Below are positions 18,356 through 26,475 of a stretch of 64,000 bases of DNA, piece by piece. The position numbers were made by a program, and so were the translations under genes. The notes beneath the pieces were generated by a model. That model was not told where the DNA came from. It saw nothing but the letters and a program-made list of their open reading frames with translations, and searched no databases. Origin of the DNA: Bradyrhizobium oligotrophicum S58 (lineage in GTDB: Bacteria > Pseudomonadota > Alphaproteobacteria > Rhizobiales > Xanthobacteraceae); the NCBI RefSeq assembly GCF_000344805.1, contig NC_020453.1, forward strand, positions 5,179,001 through 5,243,000, written 5' to 3'. Numbering within the stretch: position 1 is the stretch's first letter; the number at the start of each line of letters is the position of its first letter.

Positions 18356-19309
18356 ATGTCCGCGCTGCTCGATCATCACCGCCTGCACTATCTGCACGAG
18401 GCGATCCGGCTCGGCTCCCTCCGCGCCGCGGCCGAGGCGCTGGACGTCAACGCGTCGGTGATCAGCCGGCAGATCGCGCTGCTGGAAAAGGAGCTCGGGC
18501 TCACCCTGGTCGAGCGGCTGAGCAGGGGCATCCGCGCGACCGAGGCCGGCGCGCTGCTGGTCGAGCGCTTCCGGCACTGGCAGGCCGACCAGGCCGACAC
18601 GGTTGCAAAACTCCGCGAGTTGCAGGGCCTCAAGCGCGGCCATGTCGACATCGTGCTCGGCGAAGGTTTCGTCAGCGACCTGATGTCCGGCCCGCTCGGC
18701 CGCTTCTGGCAACGCCATCCCGATCTCACGATGGCGTTCGATCTCGCCGGCACCAACGAGGTCGTCAACGCCGTCGCCGAGGACCGCTATCACATCGGCC
18801 TGGTGTTCAATCCCGGCGCCGACCCGCGCATCAGCATCGCCACCGCGAGCCGCCAGCCGCTCTGCGCGATCGTGCCGCCGGGTCATGTCCTGGCGCGGCT
18901 CGGCCGTCCGTTGCGGCTGCGCGAGCTCGCCGACCACCCGCTCGGCCTGATGCACCCAAGCTACGGCACCCGCCAGATCGTGGCGATGGCGGAGACCGCC
19001 GAGCGCATCGCTCTGTCACCGAAGCTCGCGACCAGCTCGATCAACGTGCTCCGCCACTTCGTCAAGAGCGGCCTCGGCCTGACGCTTCTCCCCGCCTTCT
19101 CGATCGCGGCCGATCTCGCCGACGGCTCGCTGGCCGCGCTGCCGATCGACAATCGCCAGCTGTCGTCGAGCGAAGCCTGCGTCATCACACGGCGCGGCCG
19201 CGAGCTGCCGCACGCCGCGGGCCAGCTGCTGCGCTTTCTCAGCGGCCAGATGCGGGCGTTCACAGCCGGCGCCGCTGACTGCAAGACCCCGACGCGCGCG
19301 CGGCGCTAG
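18356..19309 (+). CDS. LysR family transcriptional regulator
   Basis: I place the start at ATG 18356 (317 residues); the open frame extends back to 18263 but that would cross the operator and approach the divergent gene. The N-terminal winged helix is HHRLHYLHEAIRLGSLRAAAEALDVNASVISRQIALLEKELGLTL, followed by a substrate-binding-type domain (VDIVLGEGFVSDLM, GIVFNPGADP-like). It likely activates or represses the divergent dehydrogenase/aldehyde dehydrogenase operon, and possibly the amidase and transporter genes further downstream. The inducer is unknown. Confidence 0.9.
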   Translation: MSALLDHHRLHYLHEAIRLGSLRAAAEALDVNASVISRQIALLEKELGLTLVERLSRGIRATEAGALLVERFRHWQADQADTVAKLRELQGLKRGHVDIVLGEGFVSDLMSGPLGRFWQRHPDLTMAFDLAGTNEVVNAVAEDRYHIGLVFNPGADPRISIATASRQPLCAIVPPGHVLARLGRPLRLRELADHPLGLMHPSYGTRQIVAMAETAERIALSPKLATSSINVLRHFVKSGLGLTLLPAFSIAADLADGSLAALPIDNRQLSSSEACVITRRGRELPHAAGQLLRFLSGQMRAFTAGAADCKTPTRARR

Positions 19310-19388
19310 CCGCGTCCGCGACGATCGTTTTCAGTTGCGCGCCCGCTCCGGTTGCGGTTGGATGTTGCAAGCTCAGGAAGGAATCGCC

Positions 19389-19712
19389 ATGCGCAAGCTT
19401 CTCGCGATCGCATTCAGCCTCTCGCTGACGACCGCTGCAATGGCGGAAAACTGCCAGATCGTCGGCAACCAGATCCTGTGCGACAATGGCGTGTCGGGAC
19501 AGCGCATCGGCAACAACACCTATTGGAGCGACGGCTCCTCGTCGCAGCAGCTCGGACGCTTCACCTACAACAGCGACGGCACGAGCTCGCAACACATCGG
19601 CCATCGCAACTATGACAGCGATGGAACGTCGTCCGATACGATCGGCAATACGACCTACTTCAGTGACGGCACGTCCTGCCGGCGGCTCGGCAATCGCATC
19701 TCTTGCGACTAG
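19389..19712 (+). CDS. Small secreted protein with tandem YxSDGTSS repeats
   Basis: A 107-residue protein from ATG 19389, preceded by AAGGAA. The signal peptide is MRKLLAIAFSLSLTTAAMAE. The mature part is almost entirely 16-18-residue repeats: IGNNTYWSDGSSSQQ, LGRFTYNSDGTSSQH, IGHRNYDSDGTSSDT, IGNTTYFSDGTSCRR, framed by IVGNQILCDNG and LGNRISCD. Cysteines at both ends could form disulfides. The layout suggests an extracytoplasmic beta-structure. I do not recognise a named family and give no function. It lies 79 bases after the LysR gene and is convergent with the sulfonate operon. Confidence 0.8.
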   Translation: MRKLLAIAFSLSLTTAAMAENCQIVGNQILCDNGVSGQRIGNNTYWSDGSSSQQLGRFTYNSDGTSSQHIGHRNYDSDGTSSDTIGNTTYFSDGTSCRRLGNRISCD

Positions 19713-19794
19713 TGCAGCGGGTCGCGAACTCTCTCCTGCGTGCCGGCATTGCTGCATCACACTTGCCGGCAACGACCCCTTATAGAGCCCCGCC

Positions 19795-20736
19795 CTAGAG
19801 CCCCGCCCCCTTGGCGATCGCCGCGGAGAACGAGCGGTCGAGAATCCCCGCGGCGTCGAGACGTTGCTTGATCAGGCCGGTCCGCGTGTACAGGTCGATC
19901 GTCGTCTGCTCGTCGGCCACGACGGCATCGTCGACCGGGACGATGCGCACTTTGGCCCGCTTCAGCCAGTTCAGCGGCACGGCCGGCGGGATGTTCATCA
20001 GCCGGCCCCAGGTCTCGGCGTAGCTCTCGACATTGCCGAGCGACCAGACCCGCGCCGCCGCGAGACGCTGCACGAAATCCTCCAGCGCAACGCGCTTGTC
20101 CTTGATCGCCGCGGGCGTGGCGACCTGGAAGCTCAGGCCTGGCGTCAATCCCTCGCCAGTGATGATGCGGCGTGACCTGAACAGCACCTCCTCCTGGCTG
20201 ACATACGGCTCCCAGGTCGACCAAGCATCGACCGAGCCTTGCGTGTAGGCGACCTTGGCGTCCGCAGGCGACAGGAACACGAGCTGGATGTCGTTGGTGG
20301 TCCAGCCGCGCGACTCCAGGGCCGCAAGGACCAACTGGTGCCCGATCGAGCCGCGGCCGGTCGCGATCTTCTTGCCTTTCAGCTCGTCGAAGCTCTTGAT
20401 GGTGGAGCTCTCCGGCACCAGCATCGCCAGCCCTTCCTGCGTCTGCCGGATCGCAGCGATCGCCTTGACCGGCACGCCCGAGGCAGCGGCGAAGGTGAAC
20501 GGCGCGTCGCCCACGAGCCCGGTCTCGATCGCGCCGGCGCCGAGGGCTTCCAGCAGCGGCGCGGCCGCGACGAACTCCTTCCACTCGATGGTGTAGGGCA
20601 CGTCCTTGAGCACGCCCGCCGCCTCCATCACGGCGCGGGCATTGCCCTTCTGGTCGCCGACGCGCAGGGTAACCTGCGCGACCGCCGAGGCTGACAATGC
20701 GAGCAACAGGCCCGCGGCGAGGAGAACGCGCTTCAT
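19795..20736 (-). CDS. Sulfonate-type ABC transporter substrate-binding protein (SsuA-like)
   Basis: A 313-residue periplasmic protein from ATG 20736; signal peptide MKRVLLAAGLLLALSASAVAQ. The fold is that of SsuA/NMT1-type binding proteins: LRVGDQKGNARAVMEAAGVL, FVAAAPLLEALGAGAIETGLVGDAPF, STIKSFDELKGKKIATGRGSIGH, and SVDAWSTWEPYV. Its ATG overlaps the TGA of the monooxygenase gene (20733-20736), so it is the last gene of the six-gene operon. It probably binds an alkanesulfonate or related sulfur compound. Confidence 0.9.
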   Translation of the reverse strand: MKRVLLAAGLLLALSASAVAQVTLRVGDQKGNARAVMEAAGVLKDVPYTIEWKEFVAAAPLLEALGAGAIETGLVGDAPFTFAAASGVPVKAIAAIRQTQEGLAMLVPESSTIKSFDELKGKKIATGRGSIGHQLVLAALESRGWTTNDIQLVFLSPADAKVAYTQGSVDAWSTWEPYVSQEEVLFRSRRIITGEGLTPGLSFQVATPAAIKDKRVALEDFVQRLAAARVWSLGNVESYAETWGRLMNIPPAVPLNWLKRAKVRIVPVDDAVVADEQTTIDLYTRTGLIKQRLDAAGILDRSFSAAIAKGAGL

Positions 20737-21836
20737 TCCGCCGCCACTCCCTTCGCGCCCTGCCGGCGGGCGATCAGTTCGCGCGTCGCCGGCATCAGCT
20801 CGCGGCCATATTCGATGGCATCGATCAGCGGATCGAAGCCGCGGATCAGGAAATGGCTGATGCCGAGATCGTAATAGTCGCCGAAGACCTCGGCGACCTG
20901 CTCGGACGTACCGACCAGCGCCGTGGTGTTGCTGTTGGCGCCGGTGAGCTTGGCGATCTCCGTCCACAGCCGCTTGTCGACGCGCTTGCCCTGTTCGGCA
21001 ATCGCGAGCAGGCGCTTCGCGCCATCCGTGGCGTGACCATCGGCCGGCTTGCGATAGCCAGTCTGGTCCTGCAATGCGGTCGCGCGTTCCAGAATATCCT
21101 GCGCCTTGGCCCAGGCCTTCTCCTCGGTGTCGGCGAGGATCGGCCGCACCGACAGCGAGAAGCGCGGCGCCGGCCGGCCGTGCCTCGCGGCGGCTGCGCT
21201 GACACGGGCGACCTGCTCGCGCACCTGCGCATAGGATTCGCCCCACAGCGCATAGGTGTCGGCATGCCGGCCCGCCACGTCGATCGCGGCGTCGGATGCA
21301 CCACCGAAATAGATCCGGATGCCCTCCTTGCGATAGGGCTTCACCTGCGCAAACGCATTCTCGACCTGATAGTACTTGCCGGCATAGGCGAACGGCTTCT
21401 CGCTGGTCCATTCCGCGCGCACGATGTCGAGGAACTCGGCCGTGCGGGCGTAGCGCTCCTCCTTGTCATCCAGCGTGTTGCCGTCCTGGCGCAGCTCGGT
21501 GGCGTTGCCGCCGGTGATGACGTGCAGCGCGACACGCCCCCGCGAGAACTGGTCGAGCACGGCGAACTGCCGCGCCAGCAGGGTCGGCGAGGTGAAGCCC
21601 GGCCGCTGCGCGATCAGCACGTTGAGCTTCCCGGTCACGCCGAGCACATGCTGGGCCACTTGCAGGCTGTCGGGCGAGGTCGAGTGGAACGCCAGCAGCG
21701 CGCGGTCGAAACCGGCATTCTCATGCGCCTTCGCCACCGTCTCGATGTGTACGGGATCGAGCACCGGCCCTTTGCGGACGACCGTCTCGGACGAGTTGTT
21801 GTTGGAAATGAAGCCGATGAATTCGATCTCGGACAT
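20733..21836 (-). CDS. SsuD-like FMNH2-dependent alkanesulfonate monooxygenase
   Basis: A 367-residue luciferase-like monooxygenase. Strings typical of SsuD are present: VLDPVHIETVAKAHENAGFDRALL, LNVLIAQRPGFTSPTLLARQFA, GRVALHVITGGNATELRQDGNTLDDKEERYART, and IRIYFGGASDAAIDVAGRHADTYALWGE. SsuD cleaves C-S bonds using reduced flavin from a separate reductase; no SsuE-type reductase is seen here, so it must be encoded elsewhere. AGGAGAGAGGA precedes the ATG. Gene order places it between an acyl-CoA-dehydrogenase-like oxygenase and a binding protein. Confidence 0.92.
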   Translation of the reverse strand: MSEIEFIGFISNNNSSETVVRKGPVLDPVHIETVAKAHENAGFDRALLAFHSTSPDSLQVAQHVLGVTGKLNVLIAQRPGFTSPTLLARQFAVLDQFSRGRVALHVITGGNATELRQDGNTLDDKEERYARTAEFLDIVRAEWTSEKPFAYAGKYYQVENAFAQVKPYRKEGIRIYFGGASDAAIDVAGRHADTYALWGESYAQVREQVARVSAAAARHGRPAPRFSLSVRPILADTEEKAWAKAQDILERATALQDQTGYRKPADGHATDGAKRLLAIAEQGKRVDKRLWTEIAKLTGANSNTTALVGTSEQVAEVFGDYYDLGISHFLIRGFDPLIDAIEYGRELMPATRELIARRQGAKGVAAE

Positions 21837-21857
21837 GGGTCCTCTCTCCTGCTGCTC

Positions 21858-23036
21858 TCAAAGTCCAAGGGCCAGACGGCCGGCGGCGATCCGCGTGGCG
21901 TCGTCCTGCGGGGTGTGCACGCGGCCGCACAGCACATCGCGATAGTGACGCTCCAACGGGTTGGCGCGGCTGAGCCCGTGATTGCTCGACAGCGACAGCG
22001 CGTCCTCGACTGCGGCGACCGCGTTGTTGGTCACGGTGAGCTTGATGATGTTGCCCTCGACCGGGCTGACCACGCGCCCCTCGTCGAAGTCATCAGCGAC
22101 GCTGTCGATCAGCCGCGCATTGACCTGCAGCCGCGCCTCGATCGCGCCCAGCACCTCCTGCGCGCGGGCCAAGGTCGCCAGCGGTGCACCGAGACTCGAC
22201 GGCGTCCGCGTCTTGAGGAAGTCGACGATCCAGTTGCGCGCGGCCCGGGCGACACCGTCATAGATCGCACCGACGAAGGCGGCATGGACCAGCGCCTGCG
22301 CCGGATCCTGCACGCGCCAATCTTCCGGCTTGCGCAGCTCGATCTCGTGGTCGAGCGGGATCACGACGTCCTCGAATACGACGTCGTGGCTGCCGCTGGC
22401 GCGCAGGCCGAGATGATCCCAGGTCTCGACGATGCTGATACCGGGAAGGCCTGCCTGCACCAGGAACAGGCCGAGCCGCGGCTCCGCCTCGTCTGTCTTC
22501 GCCCACACCGCGTACCAGCTCAGGATCGGCGCGCCGGTCGAATAGATCTTGTGGCCACTCAGGCGCCAGCCGGTCTCCATCCGCCGCGCGGTCGTCTCAG
22601 GCAGGCCGCCGCGCGAAGGCGAGCCCAGCGCCGGCTCGACGCGGAACGCATTGATCAACGCGCCGCGCTCGATTGACTCCCGCGCCAGCTTGCGCGCAAT
22701 CCGCGGCGGATAGTCTTGGTGCCGCGCCATCACGAAGTGCTGGATATAGTGCATCGCCAGTACCAGCGCCGTCGACGGATCGGCCTCGGCGATGATCCCG
22801 AGCACACGCGCCGTGAGGCGTGCGCCCGCACCGTGTCCGCCCAACGCCGTCGGCACCGTCAGCGACAGCAGACCCGCCTCGAACAGATCCTGAAAGTTCT
22901 GGAACGGAAAGCTGCGGTCGCGGTCATGCGCCGGTGCTCGCGCGGCAAAGATCGGCACCAGCCGGCGCGCCCGTGCGATCAGCTCGTTCTCCGCACCGGC
23001 CTGGCGCTGCGCGATACTTTCGATAGCGGCTACCAT
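21858..23036 (-). CDS. Acyl-CoA dehydrogenase-fold flavoprotein (SfnB/DszC-like)
   Basis: A 392-residue protein from ATG 23036, overlapping the ATPase gene by 7 bases. It shows the acyl-CoA dehydrogenase fold: N-terminal helical domain (FQDLFEAGLLSLTVPTALGGHGAG), mid beta-domain (GWRLSGHKIYSTGAPILSWYAVWAKT, WDHLGLRASGSHDVVFEDVVIP) and C-terminal helices. The catalytic Glu of true acyl-CoA dehydrogenases is not evident. In sulfur-scavenging operons such proteins (SfnB, DszC-type) act with reduced flavin on organosulfur compounds, and that is the best reading here. The preceding reading frame to 23831 is a shadow of the ATPase gene. Confidence 0.85.
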   Translation of the reverse strand: MVAAIESIAQRQAGAENELIARARRLVPIFAARAPAHDRDRSFPFQNFQDLFEAGLLSLTVPTALGGHGAGARLTARVLGIIAEADPSTALVLAMHYIQHFVMARHQDYPPRIARKLARESIERGALINAFRVEPALGSPSRGGLPETTARRMETGWRLSGHKIYSTGAPILSWYAVWAKTDEAEPRLGLFLVQAGLPGISIVETWDHLGLRASGSHDVVFEDVVIPLDHEIELRKPEDWRVQDPAQALVHAAFVGAIYDGVARAARNWIVDFLKTRTPSSLGAPLATLARAQEVLGAIEARLQVNARLIDSVADDFDEGRVVSPVEGNIIKLTVTNNAVAAVEDALSLSSNHGLSRANPLERHYRDVLCGRVHTPQDDATRIAAGRLALGL

Positions 23037-23821
23037 GTTGCTGCCAATCCGAGCAGCCCGAGGATCTGCCGGCGCAGATCGGCGAGATGCGGATCGCCGC
23101 GATGTCGCGGATAGGGCCTGTCCACGACGATGTCGGCCTTGATCCGTGCCGGACGGTCGCTGAGCACGACCACGCGGTTGGCGAGCACCAGCGCCTCCTC
23201 GACGTCGTGGGTGACGAGCAGCGTGGTAAATCCCTTGCGCTGCCACAGCGCCACGAGCTCGCTCTGCATCGCGATCCGCGTCAGCGAATCGAGCTTGCCG
23301 AGCGGCTCGTCGAGCACCAGCACCTTCGGATCGTTGACCAGCGCCCGCGCCAGTGCCACGCGCTGCGCCATGCCGCCGGACAACTGATGCGGATAGGCAT
23401 TGCGGAAGTCCGTGAGGCCGACGAGATCGAGCGCCGCATCGACGCGATGCCGCTGCTTCTTCAAGATGCCCTGCGCTTCGAGCCCGAGCGCGACATTGTC
23501 CCACACCGTGCGCCATGGAAACAGCGTCGGATCCTGGAACACGACGACACGCGAGGGATGCGGCCCCCTGATGCTGATGTCGTCCTCGCGCAGCACGCCG
23601 CCGCGCGGTTTGTCGAGGCCGGCGATCAGGCGCAGCAAGGTCGACTTGCCGCAACCCGAGGGCCCGAGCAGGGCTACGAACTCGCCGGGCTCGACGATCA
23701 GGCTGACATCGTCCAGCACCTTCAGCTCGGTGCCGTCGATGTCGAAGGCATGGTCGACATGTGCGATGTCGATCGCAGCCCCCGGGAACGACGTTCTTAC
23801 GGTTTCCGCGACGGCTACCAT
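23030..23821 (-). CDS. Sulfonate/nitrate/taurine ABC transporter ATPase (SsuB-like)
   Basis: A 263-residue ATPase from ATG 23821, whose start overlaps the permease stop (ATGGTAG). Walker A GPSGCGKST, signature LSGGMAQRVALARAL, Walker B VLVLDEPLGKLDSLT and H-loop LLVTHDVEEAL are all present, with VVVFQDPTLFPWRTVWDNVALGL typical of the SsuB/TauB group. It energises the permease encoded immediately upstream. Confidence 0.93.
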   Translation of the reverse strand: MVAVAETVRTSFPGAAIDIAHVDHAFDIDGTELKVLDDVSLIVEPGEFVALLGPSGCGKSTLLRLIAGLDKPRGGVLREDDISIRGPHPSRVVVFQDPTLFPWRTVWDNVALGLEAQGILKKQRHRVDAALDLVGLTDFRNAYPHQLSGGMAQRVALARALVNDPKVLVLDEPLGKLDSLTRIAMQSELVALWQRKGFTTLLVTHDVEEALVLANRVVVLSDRPARIKADIVVDRPYPRHRGDPHLADLRRQILGLLGLAATW

Positions 23822-24828
23822 TTGACGACACCCTTCTGCCAGACCAGCACGCGGTCTCGGGTCTTGAACAGCAGCGTGATCGCGCCCGAGCACAACAGCG
23901 ACATCACCAGCAGCGCCGCGTACATGTTGGCGTAGGCGGCCCAGCCCTGCGCCCATTGCAGGTACCAGCCGAGACCGGCCTTGACGCCGATCATCTCGGC
24001 GACGACGAGCACCGCGAAGGAGGCGCCGAGCCCCATGAACAGGCCGACGAACACGTGAGGCAGTGCGGCAGGGATCGCGACCTTCAGCACCAGGAACGAC
24101 GGCTTGGCGCCGAGTGTGCGCGCTACGTCGTAATAGGCGCTCGACACGCTGGCGACGCCCGACCAGGTCAGCACCGTCACCGGAAAGCCGGTGGCGAGTG
24201 CGATCAGGAAGGTCGATGCGCTCCAACTGGTTGGAAAAGTGAAGAACGCGATCGGCAGCCACGCCGTTGCCGGCAGCGGCCCGATGAAGCGCAGCACCGG
24301 GTGCACCCAATAGCCGATCCGTGTCGACCACCCGATCGAGACGCCGGTGACGAAGCCTAAGGTGGCGCCGATGACGTAGCCGCCGAGCTGCAGCTTGACC
24401 GAGGCCCAGACACTGTCGAGCAGCTTCGGCAGGTCGTCGGTGTAGACCTCGATGATCGCCTGCGGCGGCGGAAAGAACGGCAGCGGCAGCCAGGCGAATT
24501 TTGCGGTGGCGAGCTCCCAGAGCGACAGGAAGACGCCGAGCACGATCAGCCAGGGGCTGCGCCGGCGGATCGCATCGCCGGCCCGCCCCAGACGCGAGGC
24601 CGCAATGCCGGCCACGAGCACGAGCGAGGCAACGACGAAGGCCGCGATGGCGACATCCGTCGTGCGCGACCAGTCGCCGACGTCCTCGCGCACCAGGCAG
24701 GATGCACCGAACGCCGCCCACGCCAGCACCGCGGCAATGACCGGCGCCGCCTCGCGGAGCTTGTCAGTGAGCCCGGTGCTCCGTTCGATCTCGCTGGTGG
24801 CAACGTCAGACAGAGAAAATGTCGACAT
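23815..24828 (-). CDS. Sulfonate/nitrate/taurine ABC transporter permease (SsuC-like)
   Basis: A 337-residue membrane protein; ATG 24828 (MSTFSLSD) preferred over an upstream TTG. It is longer than typical SsuC because of two extra N-terminal membrane segments (VIAAVLAWAAFGASCLV and VAIAAFVVASLVLVAGIAA) before the usual core. The core holds SPWLIVLGVFLSLWELAT, LQLGGYVIGATLGFVTGVSIGW and the EAA loop near SSAYYDVARTLGAKPSFLVLKVAIPAALPHVF. It overlaps the upstream binding-protein gene by 23 bases. Confidence 0.9.
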   Translation of the reverse strand: MSTFSLSDVATSEIERSTGLTDKLREAAPVIAAVLAWAAFGASCLVREDVGDWSRTTDVAIAAFVVASLVLVAGIAASRLGRAGDAIRRRSPWLIVLGVFLSLWELATAKFAWLPLPFFPPPQAIIEVYTDDLPKLLDSVWASVKLQLGGYVIGATLGFVTGVSIGWSTRIGYWVHPVLRFIGPLPATAWLPIAFFTFPTSWSASTFLIALATGFPVTVLTWSGVASVSSAYYDVARTLGAKPSFLVLKVAIPAALPHVFVGLFMGLGASFAVLVVAEMIGVKAGLGWYLQWAQGWAAYANMYAALLVMSLLCSGAITLLFKTRDRVLVWQKGVVKW

Positions 24829-25897
24829 AGATGCGCTCTGCAAATTTGTTGGTGTCGGTGCTCGGCTTGAACACGGAAACGACCTTCAGGTCGTCGGCAT
24901 AGGCCTTCAGCTCCTGCTTGAGCGCAGGGCCATGCGGATGGTGACGGTGGGTGTGATAGCGCACCATGCCTTCGAGGTCGGCGAGCGTCGCCTGCTTCGG
25001 CGCATAGGCCTGGAACGATTTGGCCGCGTCGCCCGGGTTCTGAGCCGTGAACATCGCGGCATCGAGCAGCGCCTGGGTGATGGCGCGGCCGACCTGCGGC
25101 TCCTCGCGCACCAGGCTGCCGCGCAGGCCGAGGATGCAGCACACCCGGTTCTGGTACTCGCCATCGAGATTGGACGCGACCTCCTGGTAGGACGGATCCT
25201 TGAGCCAGAGATAGGCGAGCGGATCGGAGGCGAGGAACGCCTGCACCTCGCCCTTGTCGGCTGCGACGTTGACGACGGCGCCCGGATAGACGCGCCAATC
25301 GACATCCTTGACCGGGTCGATGCCGAGCCGCGCCAGCTGGATCGAGAAGAAATTCTTGTCCGGCCCGCCGAGGTCACCGACCGCGACCGCCTTGCCCTTG
25401 AGATCGGCGAGCCTGGTGATGCCGGCATCATTGCGCGCGAGCACCCGCATGCAACCGCCATGCGTGCCGGCAGCGATCTTGACGTCGAACCCCTGCTCCA
25501 GCGGCTTCAGCCAGCGTAGCGCCATGCCGAGACCGGCATCGCTCTTGCCGGTCGCGATCGCCTCGAGCAGCTGATCGGTCGAGCCGCTGTAGTTGATCAG
25601 CTCGACATCGAGATTGTACTTCTTGAAGAAGCCCTGGTCGATCGCAACAGGAACCGGAGTCAGGCAGACCGCACCCGCATTCCAGGACAGTTTCAGCTTG
25701 CGCGGCGCGCCGGTCAGCGGCGCTCCTTCGGCCGCCGCCCTGCAGATTGGAAACTGCGAGAGATCAATCTCGGCCGCGGTTCGCAACGACAGCGCCTGCG
25801 CAGCGAGGCCGCCGAACGGCGCCACCAAGGCCGCACCGGCGCCTGCCTGCAACAGTCGGCGCCTGCTCAGCGCAGCTGTCTTTTCAGTGTTGTCCAT
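24806..25897 (-). CDS. NitT/TauT-type substrate-binding protein with Tat signal
   Basis: A 363-residue periplasmic protein from ATG 25897 (GGAGAGG upstream). The N-terminus carries SRRRLLQAGAGAALVAPFG, a twin-arginine signal. The body matches NMT1/SsuA-type binding proteins (VAIDQGFFKKYNLDVELINYSGSTDQLLEAIATGKSDAGLG; ADLKGKAVAVGDLGGPDKNFF). A His-rich stretch VRYHTHRHHPHG near residue 310 is unusual and could bind metal. It is first in the operon; the other end of the same operon encodes a second, different binding protein. Two cysteines in a CCI string are also odd for the family. Confidence 0.88.
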   Translation of the reverse strand: MDNTEKTAALSRRRLLQAGAGAALVAPFGGLAAQALSLRTAAEIDLSQFPICRAAAEGAPLTGAPRKLKLSWNAGAVCLTPVPVAIDQGFFKKYNLDVELINYSGSTDQLLEAIATGKSDAGLGMALRWLKPLEQGFDVKIAAGTHGGCMRVLARNDAGITRLADLKGKAVAVGDLGGPDKNFFSIQLARLGIDPVKDVDWRVYPGAVVNVAADKGEVQAFLASDPLAYLWLKDPSYQEVASNLDGEYQNRVCCILGLRGSLVREEPQVGRAITQALLDAAMFTAQNPGDAAKSFQAYAPKQATLADLEGMVRYHTHRHHPHGPALKQELKAYADDLKVVSVFKPSTDTNKFAERIYVDIFSV

Positions 25898-26475
25898 CAC
25901 CCTCTCCTGCCGACGACGCTCCGCCGACGCGCTGGCGCGTGACGCCCACACTCCGCCGCGGATAGCATCGATGTCTGTTTGAACGAGCGCTTTCGTCAAC
26001 GCCCCAATGACGGACAAATGATGCGTTCGCATGTGCACATCGTCAATGAAATGGATTTTCGAATGTGGCGCAGCGGCGAACGAATATCTCCACCCACGAC
26101 GATGTTCACAAAGCAATCAGTTCGTCGCCAGGTCCCGGAAGTCGGATCATCCCGCCCTGCGATCGGAATCGCGCCCCGCCAGGCGACGATGATAGCGCCC
26201 TGTTCTCGCCGCGATCCGTTGCCGAAGAAGAATTCAGTCGAACGGATCAGCAATGCTGAGGGAGAGATTCGTGCAGGCCCTGCACCTATAACAATTCTAT
26301 CGCGCGGTCGCTTTCGACGACACATGTTCGACAACAATCTTGATTTTCTTGGAACAACATCGATCGGAACAACGCAACAAATAGAATATTTGTCTTTCCG
26401 ACGTCGGCCAATGTTTTACGTGCTAGCATCGGAACGTTACGTATCATCAGTGCTCGCGAGAAAAGGCATCTTTGC
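25898..26475. other. Intergenic region between divergent operons, AT-rich in its right half
   Basis: About 580 bases. The left part should hold the promoter of the sulfonate operon. The right part (about 26220-26470) is clearly more AT-rich than the surroundings, for example around GACAACAATCTTGATTTTCTTGG. No gene is supportable; open frames here lack ribosome sites and family resemblance. Confidence 0.5.

Noticed and set aside
20697..22676. A 659-codon forward frame opposite the sulfonate operon
   Set aside because: Shadow of the SsuD-like and acyl-CoA-dehydrogenase-like genes.
23030..24721. Extending the SsuB-like ATPase to 563 residues
   Set aside because: The added N-terminal part is the shifted-frame shadow of the permease gene; the real start is ATG 23821.
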